64,000 nt of DNA from Flavobacterium magnum (lineage in GTDB: Bacteria > Bacteroidota > Bacteroidia > Flavobacteriales > Flavobacteriaceae): the NCBI RefSeq assembly GCF_003055625.1, contig NZ_CP028811.1, forward strand, positions 2,232,001-2,296,000. The letters are read 5' to 3'. The notes under the pieces are model-generated. The model had not been told where the DNA came from. It was given only the letters and a program-made list of their open reading frames with translations, and searched no databases. The position numbers and the translations under genes are program-made. This document shows positions 46,850 through 55,893 of the stretch, piece after piece (the first letter of the stretch is position 1; the number at the start of each line of letters is the position of its first letter).

Positions 46850-47059
46850 CTACACCCTTTTTTCGAGCTGTGCGAGCAGCGCCTGGTAATGCCCGGCCTC
46901 AATCACGTCGTCATTTGCAGTGGAATGGTCGAGCAGGTCTTCCAGCAGCATTTGGGCTTCGGTGAGCCTTCGCTTTGCTTCGGCTAGGTCGCCATGGCCT
47001 ATCAGGTCAATAATCTCCTGCGTCTTTTTCCTTAAACCGATGAATCTGAGTCCGTCCAT
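46850..47059 (-). CDS. Small helical protein (69 residues)
   Basis: 69 residues from the ATG at 47057-47059. The protein is Leu- and Glu-rich with predicted helices (FIGLRKKTQEIIDLI, LAEAKRRLTEAQMLLEDLL, GHYQALLAQLEKRV). There is no TM or signal. It overlaps the last 28 bases of the upstream 58-residue gene in a different frame, so translation is coupled. Family not recognised. The frame continues open further upstream, but that part reads antisense to nothing and contains a low-quality composition, so the ATG at 47059 is preferred. Confidence 0.6.
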   Translation of the reverse strand: MDGLRFIGLRKKTQEIIDLIGHGDLAEAKRRLTEAQMLLEDLLDHSTANDDVIEAGHYQALLAQLEKRV

Positions 47060-47208
47060 GAGGGGGGATTGTTTTGCTGTTGGTGGTATTGCTTTGCGAT
47101 GGCCGCGAGCTTCTCCTTTCGTTCCGCAGCGGCTTTCGTTGCCTTGGCCTGCGCCTTGTGGAGTTTGTCGTTGTACTGGTTGATGTTCTTCAGGGTGCGG
47201 CGTGACAT
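47032..47208 (-). CDS. Small basic protein (58 residues)
   Basis: 58 residues from the ATG at 47206-47208. It is rich in Lys, Ala, Gln and Glu (NDKLHKAQAKATKAAAERKE), so mostly one long helix, with a Ser/Asp tail. A full TATCTTTG promoter element ends only four bases before the ATG, so the transcript should have almost no leader. Function unknown; the basic helix could bind nucleic acid. It is the first gene of a two-gene unit with the overlapping 69-residue gene. Confidence 0.6.
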   Translation of the reverse strand: MSRRTLKNINQYNDKLHKAQAKATKAAAERKEKLAAIAKQYHQQQNNPPSWTDSDSSV

Positions 47209-47212
47209 GGCG

Positions 47213-47220
47213 CAAAGATA
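47213..47220 (-). promoter_or_regulatory. -7 promoter element of the two-small-gene unit
   Basis: TATCTTTG on the minus strand, a full TAnnTTTG match, with the ATG starting five bases further on. Confidence 0.5.
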
Positions 47221-47295
47221 ATGATTTTCCGCGTGGTGGCGTATCAACCTGCCGCGACACCCGATTGTCACAGGCATTTGTACAGGCCATAAAAA

Positions 47296-47322
47296 AAAAC
47301 GCCCCTACAAGAGGGGCGCTGT
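47296..47322 (-). terminator. Terminator of the T9SS repeat protein gene
   Basis: CGCCCCT (47300-47306) pairs with AGGGGCG (47312-47318); the minus strand continues into nine T residues. Confidence 0.9.
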
Positions 47323-47339
47323 TTTTTTTAAAATGGAGG

Positions 47340-50300
47340 CTATTGCTTCACCACTTTCTTATTGATGGTGCCGTTTTCGGTGGCCACCCTGAACAGGTAG
47401 ACGCCCGACTGCACCCCGGTAAGGTCAATGTCACCACTGCCGTTTACCAGTTGTTGCGTATGCATCAGCCTGCCGTTGATGTCAAACACCGTTACTGTGG
47501 CCGCAGCGTTTTTCGTATCCACGTGCACGCGGTCGTGTGTCGGGTTCGGGTACAGCGCGATGCTGCCTGTGTTGATCGGGTCAATGCCCAGCATGATCGA
47601 AAGCGTTGCAGGTACGCTGATTGCTTCACAGATCCCGTTAGTAACGATGGCCCTGAACTGTGCGCCATCCGCATCGGGAGTAATCAACAGTCCGCTGATG
47701 TTCAGTGAAGAGGAATTTGAACCGGTGATGTCACCTCCTTCAGGAAGGTTCATCCAGCTTTGTCCTTCGTCAACACTCACTTGCCATTGGTAATCCCCTG
47801 CGTTGTCCGCCATGATCGAGAATACCACGTCGCTGCCTTCCGCAACCGATGTGCTCACGGGCTGTACGGTAATGACCGGCGACGCATTCAGGTTGAGTTC
47901 CATGATGTCTGTATGGCAGCCGTTCACTGCGGTGTACACACCCGACTCGGTATAGGTTACCCCATTGGCATCCCAGGTAAAGCTGTCGCAGGCGCTGACA
48001 GACAGGTCGCTTACCGTTGCAGGTGTAATGGTCAGTTCAAGCATTTCAGTATGACAGCCCGTGACTACCTCATACATCCCGGACTCCGTGTAGGTTACCC
48101 CATTAGTGTCCCAGGTATAGCTGTCGCAGGCGGTCATCGGCGTGATGTTTGAAGTCGAAGGCGTAATGGTCAGTTCCAGCGTTTCCGTGTTGCAGCCGTT
48201 CACCAACTGATACGTACCTGATTCGGTATAAGTGACTTCCGTCTGGTTCCAGTAGTAGCTGTCGCAGGCCTCAATCACAGTCGTATTGGAGGTAATCGGC
48301 ACTATAGTCAGTTCGAGTACCTCGGTATGGCAGCCGTTGACGACTTCATACACGCCTGATTCGGTATAGGTCACATTGTTCTGGTCCCAGGTATAACTGC
48401 CGCAGACATTGGCTTGCGTCAGGTGCGAGGTAGATGGCGTAATCGTCAGTTCCAGCGCCGCAGTGTGGCAACCCGTTACAATCTCATACATACCCGATTC
48501 GGTATAGGTGATGCCATTCGCATCCCAGGTATAGCTGTCGCAGGCGCTGATGGCCGTAATGTTGGTTGTGGCAGGCGTAATGGTCAGTTCCAGCACTTCC
48601 GTATGGCAGCCTGTGGTCACATTCCAGTCCCCTGACTCGGTATAGGTCAGGCCGGTTACAGGCCAGGTATAACTGTCACAGGCGCTGATTACGGTAGTAT
48701 TCAGCGTCGATGGGGTGATGGTCAGTTCGAGCACTTCCGTATGGCAGCCTGTCGTCACATTCCAGTCGCCTGAATCGGTGTACGTCAGTCCGGTCACAGG
48801 CCAGGTATAACTGTCACAGGCGGTGATTACCGTGGTATTCAGCGTCGATGGCGTGATGGTCAGTTCGAGCACTTCCGTGTGGCAGCCTGTCGTCACATTC
48901 CAGTCCCCTGAATCGGTATAGGTCAGTCCGGTCACAGGCCAGGTATAACTGTCACAGGCGCTGATTACGGTAGTATTCAGCGTCGATGGGGTGATGGTCA
49001 GGTCGAGCACTTCCGTATGGCAGCCTGTGGTCACATTCCAATCCCCTGTAGTGGTGTAGGTCAGGCCGGTTACAGGCCAGGTATAACTGTCACAGGCCGT
49101 GATTACGGTAGTATTCACCGTCGAAGGCGTGATCGTGAGTTCCAGTGTTTCCGTATGGCAGTCCGTTACCGAAGTGTAGGTGCCTGATGTGGTGTAAGTC
49201 GTTCCGGTCTCTGCCCAAAAATAACTGTCGCAGGCATCGATGGTGGTGGTGTTAGACGTAAGTGGGGTGATGGTCACCGCCACAGGCACCCTGTTGCTGG
49301 AACAGCTGCCGTCAGTTTGCGAGACATAGTAGGTATCGGTTGTCAATACGGTACCGGCAGCTAGTGCGGCGCCGCCCGCAGCCTCTTCGTACCAGGCGAT
49401 GTTTGATCCAGAAGCGCTCAGGTCGTTTACCGTAGCACCGTCGCAGAAGACCTGCAACGCCGGCGCAGCAGGGTCAGGAAGGGTACAGGACAGGTTTGGC
49501 CTGATCATATAGGATTTATTGAAACTGCCGCCGAAATCTTCATTATGCAACCAGCCACCGCCAGGGATTGACGGCCAATTCACGTAAGTGGCACCGGTAG
49601 TAAAGATGTTGGTGGTGAGTCCGACACGTATAACCTGCGCGAACTCCTGCGCACAGATTACCAGGGTGTCACCGGCATTGACAGTCAGTGCGGGACTGAC
49701 TGCGTAGGTGACCCAGCCCGGTGCCGTACCGACTACCATTTGCTGTGAAGGTGCGGTATACACCAATTGCGGTACACCGCCAACCAGTTTAAAGATGGCA
49801 CATCCCATTTCGAAGCCACTGCTGGTAGCGCCCAGCTGGTAAATATCGACTGATGCCAGCGTTGTGGCGCTGCTGTAGGTAAAGGCGTGCCCGAGGTAGC
49901 CGCCGTCGCCCGCACCAATACCGAGCCCGCCGGTTGGGGTGCTGACGTCACGTGCCATCTGCGCAATGGTATACTCTACCGTATAGCTGGACTCGCTGCC
50001 CGCCTCCGGTGTGCCGTCAATCACGGCGTCATAAGTGAAGGTATAGGTTCCGGTCGCCGTCGGGTTGAACGCCGGTACGACCGCAAGGGGCGCACTGTTA
50101 CTCCCGGCGGCAAGCAGGACGGGTGCACTGCTGGCCGAAGCGACCTCAGTCATGGCACCGTCAAAGATGCGCAGGCGCACCTGTGCAGACACAGGATCGG
50201 GGTTGCCATTAGCCACCACGGCCGAGTAAACCGACTGCGAAGACTGCCCTAAAGGCACCCGGGTGTATTCTGATTTTTTGGGTTGCAACAGCGACACCGC

Positions 50301-50444
50301 GTTGGTGGCCCGTTGTAGCATCGTCTCAGTCACCGGCAGCGCCTTGCGTGTTGCCTTGATGTCTGATAACTTTTCCGAAGTGATGCCCTGCGCCGAAGCC
50401 GCAGCCATACACAGCAGGGAAAAGAAGAGTAGTGATTTCCTCAT
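47340..50444 (-). CDS. Large T9SS-secreted protein with ten 46-residue repeats
   Basis: 1034 residues from the ATG at 50442-50444 at the signal peptide (RKSLLFFSLLCMAAASAQG). Residues about 30-390 form an adhesin-like N-terminal region with an Ig-like segment. Residues 391-850 are ten tandem 46-residue units with the core CDSYTW and TYTESG, each ending GCHTEVLEL or similar. An Ig/PKD-like segment follows (SPVITVQPVSTSV), and the last 75 residues are a type A sorting domain (IALYPNPTHDRVHV, FDINGRLMHTQ, VQSGVYLFRV). It should reach the surface by type IX secretion. Adhesion is a plausible role, not shown. Confidence 0.93.
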   Translation of the reverse strand: MRKSLLFFSLLCMAAASAQGITSEKLSDIKATRKALPVTETMLQRATNAVSLLQPKKSEYTRVPLGQSSQSVYSAVVANGNPDPVSAQVRLRIFDGAMTEVASASSAPVLLAAGSNSAPLAVVPAFNPTATGTYTFTYDAVIDGTPEAGSESSYTVEYTIAQMARDVSTPTGGLGIGAGDGGYLGHAFTYSSATTLASVDIYQLGATSSGFEMGCAIFKLVGGVPQLVYTAPSQQMVVGTAPGWVTYAVSPALTVNAGDTLVICAQEFAQVIRVGLTTNIFTTGATYVNWPSIPGGGWLHNEDFGGSFNKSYMIRPNLSCTLPDPAAPALQVFCDGATVNDLSASGSNIAWYEEAAGGAALAAGTVLTTDTYYVSQTDGSCSSNRVPVAVTITPLTSNTTTIDACDSYFWAETGTTYTTSGTYTSVTDCHTETLELTITPSTVNTTVITACDSYTWPVTGLTYTTTGDWNVTTGCHTEVLDLTITPSTLNTTVISACDSYTWPVTGLTYTDSGDWNVTTGCHTEVLELTITPSTLNTTVITACDSYTWPVTGLTYTDSGDWNVTTGCHTEVLELTITPSTLNTTVISACDSYTWPVTGLTYTESGDWNVTTGCHTEVLELTITPATTNITAISACDSYTWDANGITYTESGMYEIVTGCHTAALELTITPSTSHLTQANVCGSYTWDQNNVTYTESGVYEVVNGCHTEVLELTIVPITSNTTVIEACDSYYWNQTEVTYTESGTYQLVNGCNTETLELTITPSTSNITPMTACDSYTWDTNGVTYTESGMYEVVTGCHTEMLELTITPATVSDLSVSACDSFTWDANGVTYTESGVYTAVNGCHTDIMELNLNASPVITVQPVSTSVAEGSDVVFSIMADNAGDYQWQVSVDEGQSWMNLPEGGDITGSNSSSLNISGLLITPDADGAQFRAIVTNGICEAISVPATLSIMLGIDPINTGSIALYPNPTHDRVHVDTKNAAATVTVFDINGRLMHTQQLVNGSGDIDLTGVQSGVYLFRVATENGTINKKVVKQ
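47895..49274 (-). repeat. Ten in-frame tandem repeats of 138 bp
   Basis: The array is exactly 10 x 138 bp with no spacer, and lies wholly inside the T9SS protein gene. In reading order, copies 2-5 (49136 down to 48585) are near-identical at DNA level, differing by a few bases per copy, while copy 1 and copies 6-10 are diverged. The invariant protein core is CDSYTW, TYT and CHTE. The two Cys per unit suggest one disulfide each. This is a protein repeat and not CRISPR. Confidence 0.95.
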
Positions 50445-50809
50445 ATGTAATTGTTTGTTGGTTACGTGTTTGCTGGCGTGCCTAACGTCCTGCACGCTGA
50501 CGGCACCGGCCATGGGGTAGGGACCGGTAACGTATGAATACGTTGCGAATTTATAAAAATTTATTTACAAAAGGCAGGGGTTGTTGTAAGTAATAACTGT
50601 AAGAATCGCGGAGCTCTTCTTTCACATGCCAAACCGTGCAGCTTTGCGGTGTATTTGACTCTCGTTAGCGAATGTTATAACAACAGCGCATAGTATTTAC
50701 TTAAGGAGAATTGTAGAACCCTCTAACTTTTGATGAAATGTTTTGCATTCGCGATAAAGGATGTTGCGCATTTCTGGCTCAAAGCTTATTAACGATTTTT
50801 ATTGGTAAA
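50445..50809. other. Boundary gap between repeat gene and AT-rich island
   Basis: 365 bases without a gene. A perfect inverted repeat AACGTAT-GA-ATACGTT lies at 50529-50544, about 85 bases upstream of the T9SS gene start, and may be an operator. Base composition changes from mixed to strongly AT-rich across this gap. No terminator was identified for the leftward operon ending at 50810. Confidence 0.4.
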
Positions 50810-51595
50810 TTAGCTTAGAGTGACCATTGCTAATATAAGTCCAATTAATCCAATCGCCCAACCACTAAATGTAAATAACGGATGATTAACTACATCTATA
50901 AAAATAGCATAGTAATTTTTATTTACTATCACGAGTTTTTTATCACAAAGTCTTTGAGTTGCTTTTTTTAGAAATTCAACCTTTGTGTCGATTGATTTAA
51001 TTACAACTTCAAAATTTTTATTTTCAAATTGTTTTGCTTCATCTTCGGCTCTCAAATAATTAGGATCTGTTGTATTGTTCGAATTACATTCCAGTAAAGA
51101 CCTTAGTTGATCTGGACCGTTAACAAAGTGGTCGCCATACATTCCCTCAATTATTACTTGAAGATCCTTTTTTTGATTACTTGGTATTTCAAAGTAGTCC
51201 GCGGAATCTTCAAATATTTTTTCATATCTGTGCTTTATAGCTTCAAAACCAAAGTGAATATTCTTCATATTCCAATGTACCCAGATGTAATCTTGATGCC
51301 TTCTAGCGAAATTGTTAAACGCTTTTAAGATTCTAAGTTCCAAATCCCTATAAGAATCATGAATTTGATCAATTGTAATATCTGCCTTATCAGCTTCAAA
51401 ATGAATGGCGAACTGTGTGTCGATTGCACCGTCCAGGGATTTAATGACAATTGAAGTTATTATGGGAGATATGTTGCCATAATCGTCATCAAAAGTTTTA
51501 CTTGCAGAGTAATGAATAAACAAGACTTTTGCAGGATCTTTTACAAGCCGTTTTAAATTTCCAATTGCTATTTTACGCCTCTTATACATTCCCAT
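50810..51595 (-). CDS. Uncharacterised protein with C-terminal membrane hairpin, third gene of candidate defence operon
   Basis: 261 residues. After a basic N-terminus (MGMYKRRKIAIG), about 200 soluble residues include LFIHYSASKTFDDDYG, ISPIITSIVIKSLDGA, ILKAFNNFARRHQDYIWVHW and FGFEAIKHRYEKIF. This order of strands and helices recalls a DEDD/RNase H-like exonuclease, but the usual acidic metal ligands are not in place (His where the first Asp is expected), so any such reading is speculative. A hydrophobic C-terminus (FTFSGWAIGLIGLILAMVTL) should anchor it in the membrane. The ATG overlaps the helicase stop by one base (TAATG), so it is translationally coupled. Confidence 0.75.
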   Translation of the reverse strand: MGMYKRRKIAIGNLKRLVKDPAKVLFIHYSASKTFDDDYGNISPIITSIVIKSLDGAIDTQFAIHFEADKADITIDQIHDSYRDLELRILKAFNNFARRHQDYIWVHWNMKNIHFGFEAIKHRYEKIFEDSADYFEIPSNQKKDLQVIIEGMYGDHFVNGPDQLRSLLECNSNNTTDPNYLRAEDEAKQFENKNFEVVIKSIDTKVEFLKKATQRLCDKKLVIVNKNYYAIFIDVVNHPLFTFSGWAIGLIGLILAMVTLS

Positions 51596-54453
51596 TATCT
51601 ACGAGGCTTTATATTAAACTTAAGCCTATGCGAACAAAGCCTAATTTGGTGGCAATTATTTGAGCAAATGTGGTTATTGGTTGTTTTTTTAAAATTTTCA
51701 TCTCTAATCAAATTAACAGCGTCTCTGATTTTGTTTTCGATATCTTCTAAATCCGAATTATACAATTTCTCAGGAGTTTTTGGTTGATTTTTACCAATTA
51801 CGTAAGTCATTATATAATTTGCGATTTCGCCGGTTAATTCCTTATGACCTAAAGCATACAATTTTAATTGATCTTTCGTAATAGGAGAGTCAGCATCTTC
51901 CTCATCACTTTTAAATTCTATGATGGTAGTTTCATGATAACCTTCTCCATTTATTTTCTTAATTAAATCAATCCTACCAACGACCAAGATATTTTTGTCA
52001 ATTTTATATTGTATTTCCTGTTCTACAAATTGGATGTTATCAAATTCTGATTTGTTATCATTATAGTACTCTTCAACGTTTGTTCTCACTTTTGCTTTTA
52101 GCCTAGGAATCAAGATTGGAGAATTATTTAGGTAAGGGAAATGGGTTTGTCTCTCAATTAGCTCGTCCAGCTCTCTTTGCGTAAGTGTAATCCCCTTTTT
52201 AGCCTCTTTATGAATTTCCATTAAGCAATTATGAAAAGACCTGCCGACTCCCATTCTTTGGTTCAAGGGATAACAAAACCCAAAAACAGAGATCAATTTA
52301 AATCTATAAGGACATTCAAAAATATCTTTAAGACTTGTAAAATCAAGTGAGATATTCTTAATTTTCTCTTTAGGTTTCTGCTCTAATCTATCTAAATCTG
52401 AAAAATCTTGCCTCGTATCAGAAATCATTATCGGTGACATATTAATTTTTGCCGTTGCTAATTCCTGAATATATTCAGACTCTTTTTTGTAAAGCTGATT
52501 ATTCAAATCTGGAGCTTGGGTTAAAAGTAAGTACTTCTGACTTCTGGTCAATGCCACATATAAAAGCCTTCTTTCGTCTTCCTTATCAGCATCGCCCTCA
52601 TACCTAGATTGCTCAGCGATAGTTCCTCTATCTAAAAAATGCCATTCATTTAATCCACCTCTTCTTTTTGAAGGCAAATAATTGTGATTTAATCCGGGAA
52701 TAATGACGACGGGAAACTCAAGTCCTTTAGACTGATGTACAGTCATTATTTGAACGGCATTGGGAGTCTTATATGGATTGTTTAACCAGCCCTCTGGGTA
52801 ATAGTCTTTAGCCACATAGTTGATAAAGCTTAAAAAGCTAAAAAGATGAAAGGATGGACTTGTAGAATTAAAATTTATTGTTTCAAAATCATTTATTACC
52901 TGGCTAAGTTTTCCAAAGTTGAAAAATATTATTTCAGAACGTTGAGTTGTTCGGAGAATACTCTCCGGGGTAGAATTGTCAATTAATTTATCTTCTAACA
53001 CCTCAGCATCATTCAGGAAGTCCCAGAAAATTGCTTGCAAGGAGAATTCCCAATTTTTATCAATCTTGTCTAATTTTGGATGTTTAGTCAGTAAGTTGTC
53101 AATTGCATAATTTATCTTGTCGATTGAAATCTCTATGCTCGACAGGTTTAACCATTTTGTAATTAATTCTTCTCTAGTAATATCATCATACAAAAAATTG
53201 AAAATCCCTAAGGCCGCCCGTATTTCATCTGTTTCAAAAAGCTGATTTACCCCTGCTGTGATGTATGGAATATTATGTCTATCTAAAGCTTCGGCGATTG
53301 ATGAAGCTTTATTCCATGTGCGTAATAAAATGCAAATATCTGAAAAGGCAATACCGCGAGCATTTTCTTCATTTTCCTTAAATGGTACGCCTATTATGTT
53401 ATCGATATATGTTGCTACTGCTTCATTTTCTTCCTCTACCGAACCAAACCGATTATATAATATATCCTGCCCCTTATTAAAATCTTGTCTTCCATCAGAT
53501 TCCATACCTTTCTCAGGAATTCTCTTTTTATTATTTGAAATTAGTGTTTCTGCCAATTTTGTTATGCCTTCAGAACTTCTGTAATTCACAGCTAGAGGTA
53601 TTGTTTTAACCTCAGATGGCAGATATTTATTTTCAAACTCAATTATATATTTGTTGTTACTGCCTCGCCACTGATAAATATTTTGGTCATCATCTCCGAC
53701 TACAATTAATTTGCAATTACTGATCTGTTGTAACCTATTAATTAATTTTTCCTGTATTGGATTAACATCTTGATATTCGTCAACAATTAGGTACTTTAAA
53801 TTATCCTTAATATGATTGTATAAGTTAGTGCCTTCGCTAAGGCATTCCATTGCCTTTTCCATTATCATAGAGAAGTCAAAATAGCGTTTTGACATTAAAG
53901 TTCTTTGGTATTTCTCCTTTGCAGACAGGATATTTTCTGATAAGCTTGAGCCTTCTACTTTATCAGACTCTCGAACGATATCCATAATCCTAACAAATAG
54001 CGAAGTGTCGATAAATCTTCGTAATGGAACTGCAGGGTTAGAAATTCTCGTAATGTCTTTCATTCCTACATGGTCGTAATGTTTATCTACAAATAGTTTT
54101 AATTTGATATCGTCAAGAACACTATAACTTTGGTATTGATATTCATTTTCCTGAAGCGATTTTAAACACCACCCATGGATTGTTCCTATATACATGTTAG
54201 CCATTCCTTTGTACGGCCCAACGTAATTAAGTATTCTGTTTTTTAATTCTGCTGCGGCTTTTTCAGTATACGTAAAAGCGATTATATTTTCTGGTTTGAC
54301 ATCGAAGTTATTTTCTGGATCAAGTAGATATGCAACTTTCCCAGAAACAGTAGTTGTTTTACCCGAGCCAGCACATGCAATAATTCTAAGATGGGTATCA
54401 TTAGAAGTTATCGCATCCCATTGATTTACAGAAAAGTCTTCTCTATTTATCAT
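51595..54453 (-). CDS. UvrD-type helicase fused to a PD-(D/E)XK nuclease with Fe-S-type cysteines
   Basis: 952 residues from the ATG at 54451-54453; a TTG two codons earlier is less likely. Helicase motifs: NQWDAI (Q motif), CAGSGKTTT at 27-35, FTYTEKAAAELKNR (Ia), YLIVDEYQDVNPIQ (II), GDDDQNIYQWRGS (III), VNYRSSEGI (IV), MTVHQSKGLEFPVVI (V) and DERRLLYVALTRSQ (VI). The C-terminal third is RecB-like: FECPYRF, GVGRSFHNCL, VVGRIDLI, TTIIEFKSDE and QLKLYALG (QxxxY). Three cysteines at 930, 934 and 940, with the one in FECPYRF, fit the AddB/Cas4 Fe-S cluster nuclease pattern. Unlike the housekeeping UvrD/PcrA here, it should cut as well as unwind DNA. Confidence 0.92.
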   Translation of the reverse strand: MINREDFSVNQWDAITSNDTHLRIIACAGSGKTTTVSGKVAYLLDPENNFDVKPENIIAFTYTEKAAAELKNRILNYVGPYKGMANMYIGTIHGWCLKSLQENEYQYQSYSVLDDIKLKLFVDKHYDHVGMKDITRISNPAVPLRRFIDTSLFVRIMDIVRESDKVEGSSLSENILSAKEKYQRTLMSKRYFDFSMIMEKAMECLSEGTNLYNHIKDNLKYLIVDEYQDVNPIQEKLINRLQQISNCKLIVVGDDDQNIYQWRGSNNKYIIEFENKYLPSEVKTIPLAVNYRSSEGITKLAETLISNNKKRIPEKGMESDGRQDFNKGQDILYNRFGSVEEENEAVATYIDNIIGVPFKENEENARGIAFSDICILLRTWNKASSIAEALDRHNIPYITAGVNQLFETDEIRAALGIFNFLYDDITREELITKWLNLSSIEISIDKINYAIDNLLTKHPKLDKIDKNWEFSLQAIFWDFLNDAEVLEDKLIDNSTPESILRTTQRSEIIFFNFGKLSQVINDFETINFNSTSPSFHLFSFLSFINYVAKDYYPEGWLNNPYKTPNAVQIMTVHQSKGLEFPVVIIPGLNHNYLPSKRRGGLNEWHFLDRGTIAEQSRYEGDADKEDERRLLYVALTRSQKYLLLTQAPDLNNQLYKKESEYIQELATAKINMSPIMISDTRQDFSDLDRLEQKPKEKIKNISLDFTSLKDIFECPYRFKLISVFGFCYPLNQRMGVGRSFHNCLMEIHKEAKKGITLTQRELDELIERQTHFPYLNNSPILIPRLKAKVRTNVEEYYNDNKSEFDNIQFVEQEIQYKIDKNILVVGRIDLIKKINGEGYHETTIIEFKSDEEDADSPITKDQLKLYALGHKELTGEIANYIMTYVIGKNQPKTPEKLYNSDLEDIENKIRDAVNLIRDENFKKTTNNHICSNNCHQIRLCSHRLKFNIKPRR

Positions 54454-55766
54454 GAACAAGTTTTAAAAATTAAAATTTTTTCTTTTGTCATTGTGTTGGA
54501 AAAATTATTTCTTCCAGGCATTCGTTTACTTAAAATATCTCTATGCAAATCGGTAATAATTTCCGCACCTTTGCTGTGTAAAAGTTCAGTTATAATTAAA
54601 TCATTTTTAACCTCCCTATTGTTTACATATCTATTTCCTAACGTCCAAACTTGAAAAGCATTTTTGTCAAGTTTCAGCAGAATTTTATCAATAGTTTTAT
54701 CCAGGTCATCTGTGAAATTAATGACTTTTTGCGCACGTAACTTTTCACTTTTATCAAGACTATCAAAGTAATTTTTTAAAGTTTTGGACTTTGCAAATAA
54801 TTCTTCCTCAATCCAAATTCTAGGTTTTGAAGAACCTCCTAAACTTTCGGTATCAATTTGGGTAATTATGTCACGGTAATTAATTGATATCGTTATGTCA
54901 ATTTCTTCAACAGGAATCCATTGTAATGGTAAATATGAAAATTGTCCATATGTAACAGTTGTGTGATTGTCACCATATGGCGGAGATGTTAGCAAAAGTT
55001 GATACTTTTTGTCAGTCTTTATAGAATCCAGTGAGTTACCCCAAATGACTTCCGCTTTTTTATTATAAGCACAACCAGTTAAGCGCTTATTTTTATTTAA
55101 CACACTCATAAAATCGCATATATCGGCAATGCTTTTTTTACAAGTGTTGGCAAAGATTTTTATCGGTGATATGCTACGTGTATTTATATCTTCTTCAGAG
55201 CGTATATGCATCTTGAAAGTAGATGTTCGATCATTACTAGTTAACCTCACTGTCTCTGCAAGTGTGACCCAAAAAAACTTTCTAATTTTGTAGTCATTTT
55301 CGGTTAAGATAGCTCTTCTAATTCGGCTTAATTCGCACAGTACTTCAGGTTTGAACCACTTTCCAATATTTTTGAAGTTTACGTCAATAATTGTGGTCAC
55401 GTCTTCCTTAATCTTTGCTTGAATTCGGACGTTCGCTTCATGTAGTTCTTTCTCGTCATAACAAGCTGTTTTGACCTGTCCAATTAACACTGAAAGTGGA
55501 TTGATATCTTGCCCAAAAACATTGAATCCATATTTCATTCCTGCTACAAGTGTGTTACCTGCTCCCATAAATGGATCAATTAGTGAAGAATCTTTTGGTA
55601 GGAATGTGATTAGTGCATTAATAATAGATTCTTGCACAGATGGCACCATCATAGCCGGGTAGTTTAATAATTTTCTGATAAACTCTCTTTTGTCATGGTT
55701 TTCACCATTGAGAATTTCAGATTTTATTGCCGCTAGCGTTTGTGATATGCTGATATTTTCCATCAT
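54450..55766 (-). CDS. DNA methyltransferase (DPFMGAG/SPPY class)
   Basis: 438 residues. The AdoMet-binding motif I is DPFMGAG at 64-70, followed by GQDINPLSVLIG, and the catalytic motif IV is SPPYGDN at 261-267, as in N4-cytosine or N6-adenine amino-methyltransferases. The motif order (I before IV with about 190 residues between) puts a target-recognition-sized region between them. It is the first gene of the operon; its stop overlaps the helicase ATG in ATGA. A TATTTTTG promoter element lies 13 bases before the ATG. It could mark self DNA for the downstream helicase-nuclease. Confidence 0.9.
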   Translation of the reverse strand: MMENISISQTLAAIKSEILNGENHDKREFIRKLLNYPAMMVPSVQESIINALITFLPKDSSLIDPFMGAGNTLVAGMKYGFNVFGQDINPLSVLIGQVKTACYDEKELHEANVRIQAKIKEDVTTIIDVNFKNIGKWFKPEVLCELSRIRRAILTENDYKIRKFFWVTLAETVRLTSNDRTSTFKMHIRSEEDINTRSISPIKIFANTCKKSIADICDFMSVLNKNKRLTGCAYNKKAEVIWGNSLDSIKTDKKYQLLLTSPPYGDNHTTVTYGQFSYLPLQWIPVEEIDITISINYRDIITQIDTESLGGSSKPRIWIEEELFAKSKTLKNYFDSLDKSEKLRAQKVINFTDDLDKTIDKILLKLDKNAFQVWTLGNRYVNNREVKNDLIITELLHSKGAEIITDLHRDILSKRMPGRNNFSNTMTKEKILIFKTCS

Positions 55767-55778
55767 TTAAATTTGAAA

Positions 55779-55786
55779 CAAAAATA
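55779..55786 (-). promoter_or_regulatory. -7 promoter element of the methyltransferase operon
   Basis: TATTTTTG on the minus strand, a full TAnnTTTG match, 13 bases before the ATG. It gives the three-gene operon its own promoter, separate from the upstream SLATT gene. Confidence 0.45.
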
Positions 55787-55893
55787 GAGTTTAAATAATT
55801 TAATAATAAACCATTTTCTGTAATCTATAATCAATATGTAATTTTTAATTAAATGATGTTTAATTTAATCTCCGAATATTATTATAAGTAACG

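Noticed and set aside
47895..49274. Regular repeats resembling a CRISPR array
   Set aside because: The 138-bp unit has no spacers and continues one open reading frame with protein-level conservation.
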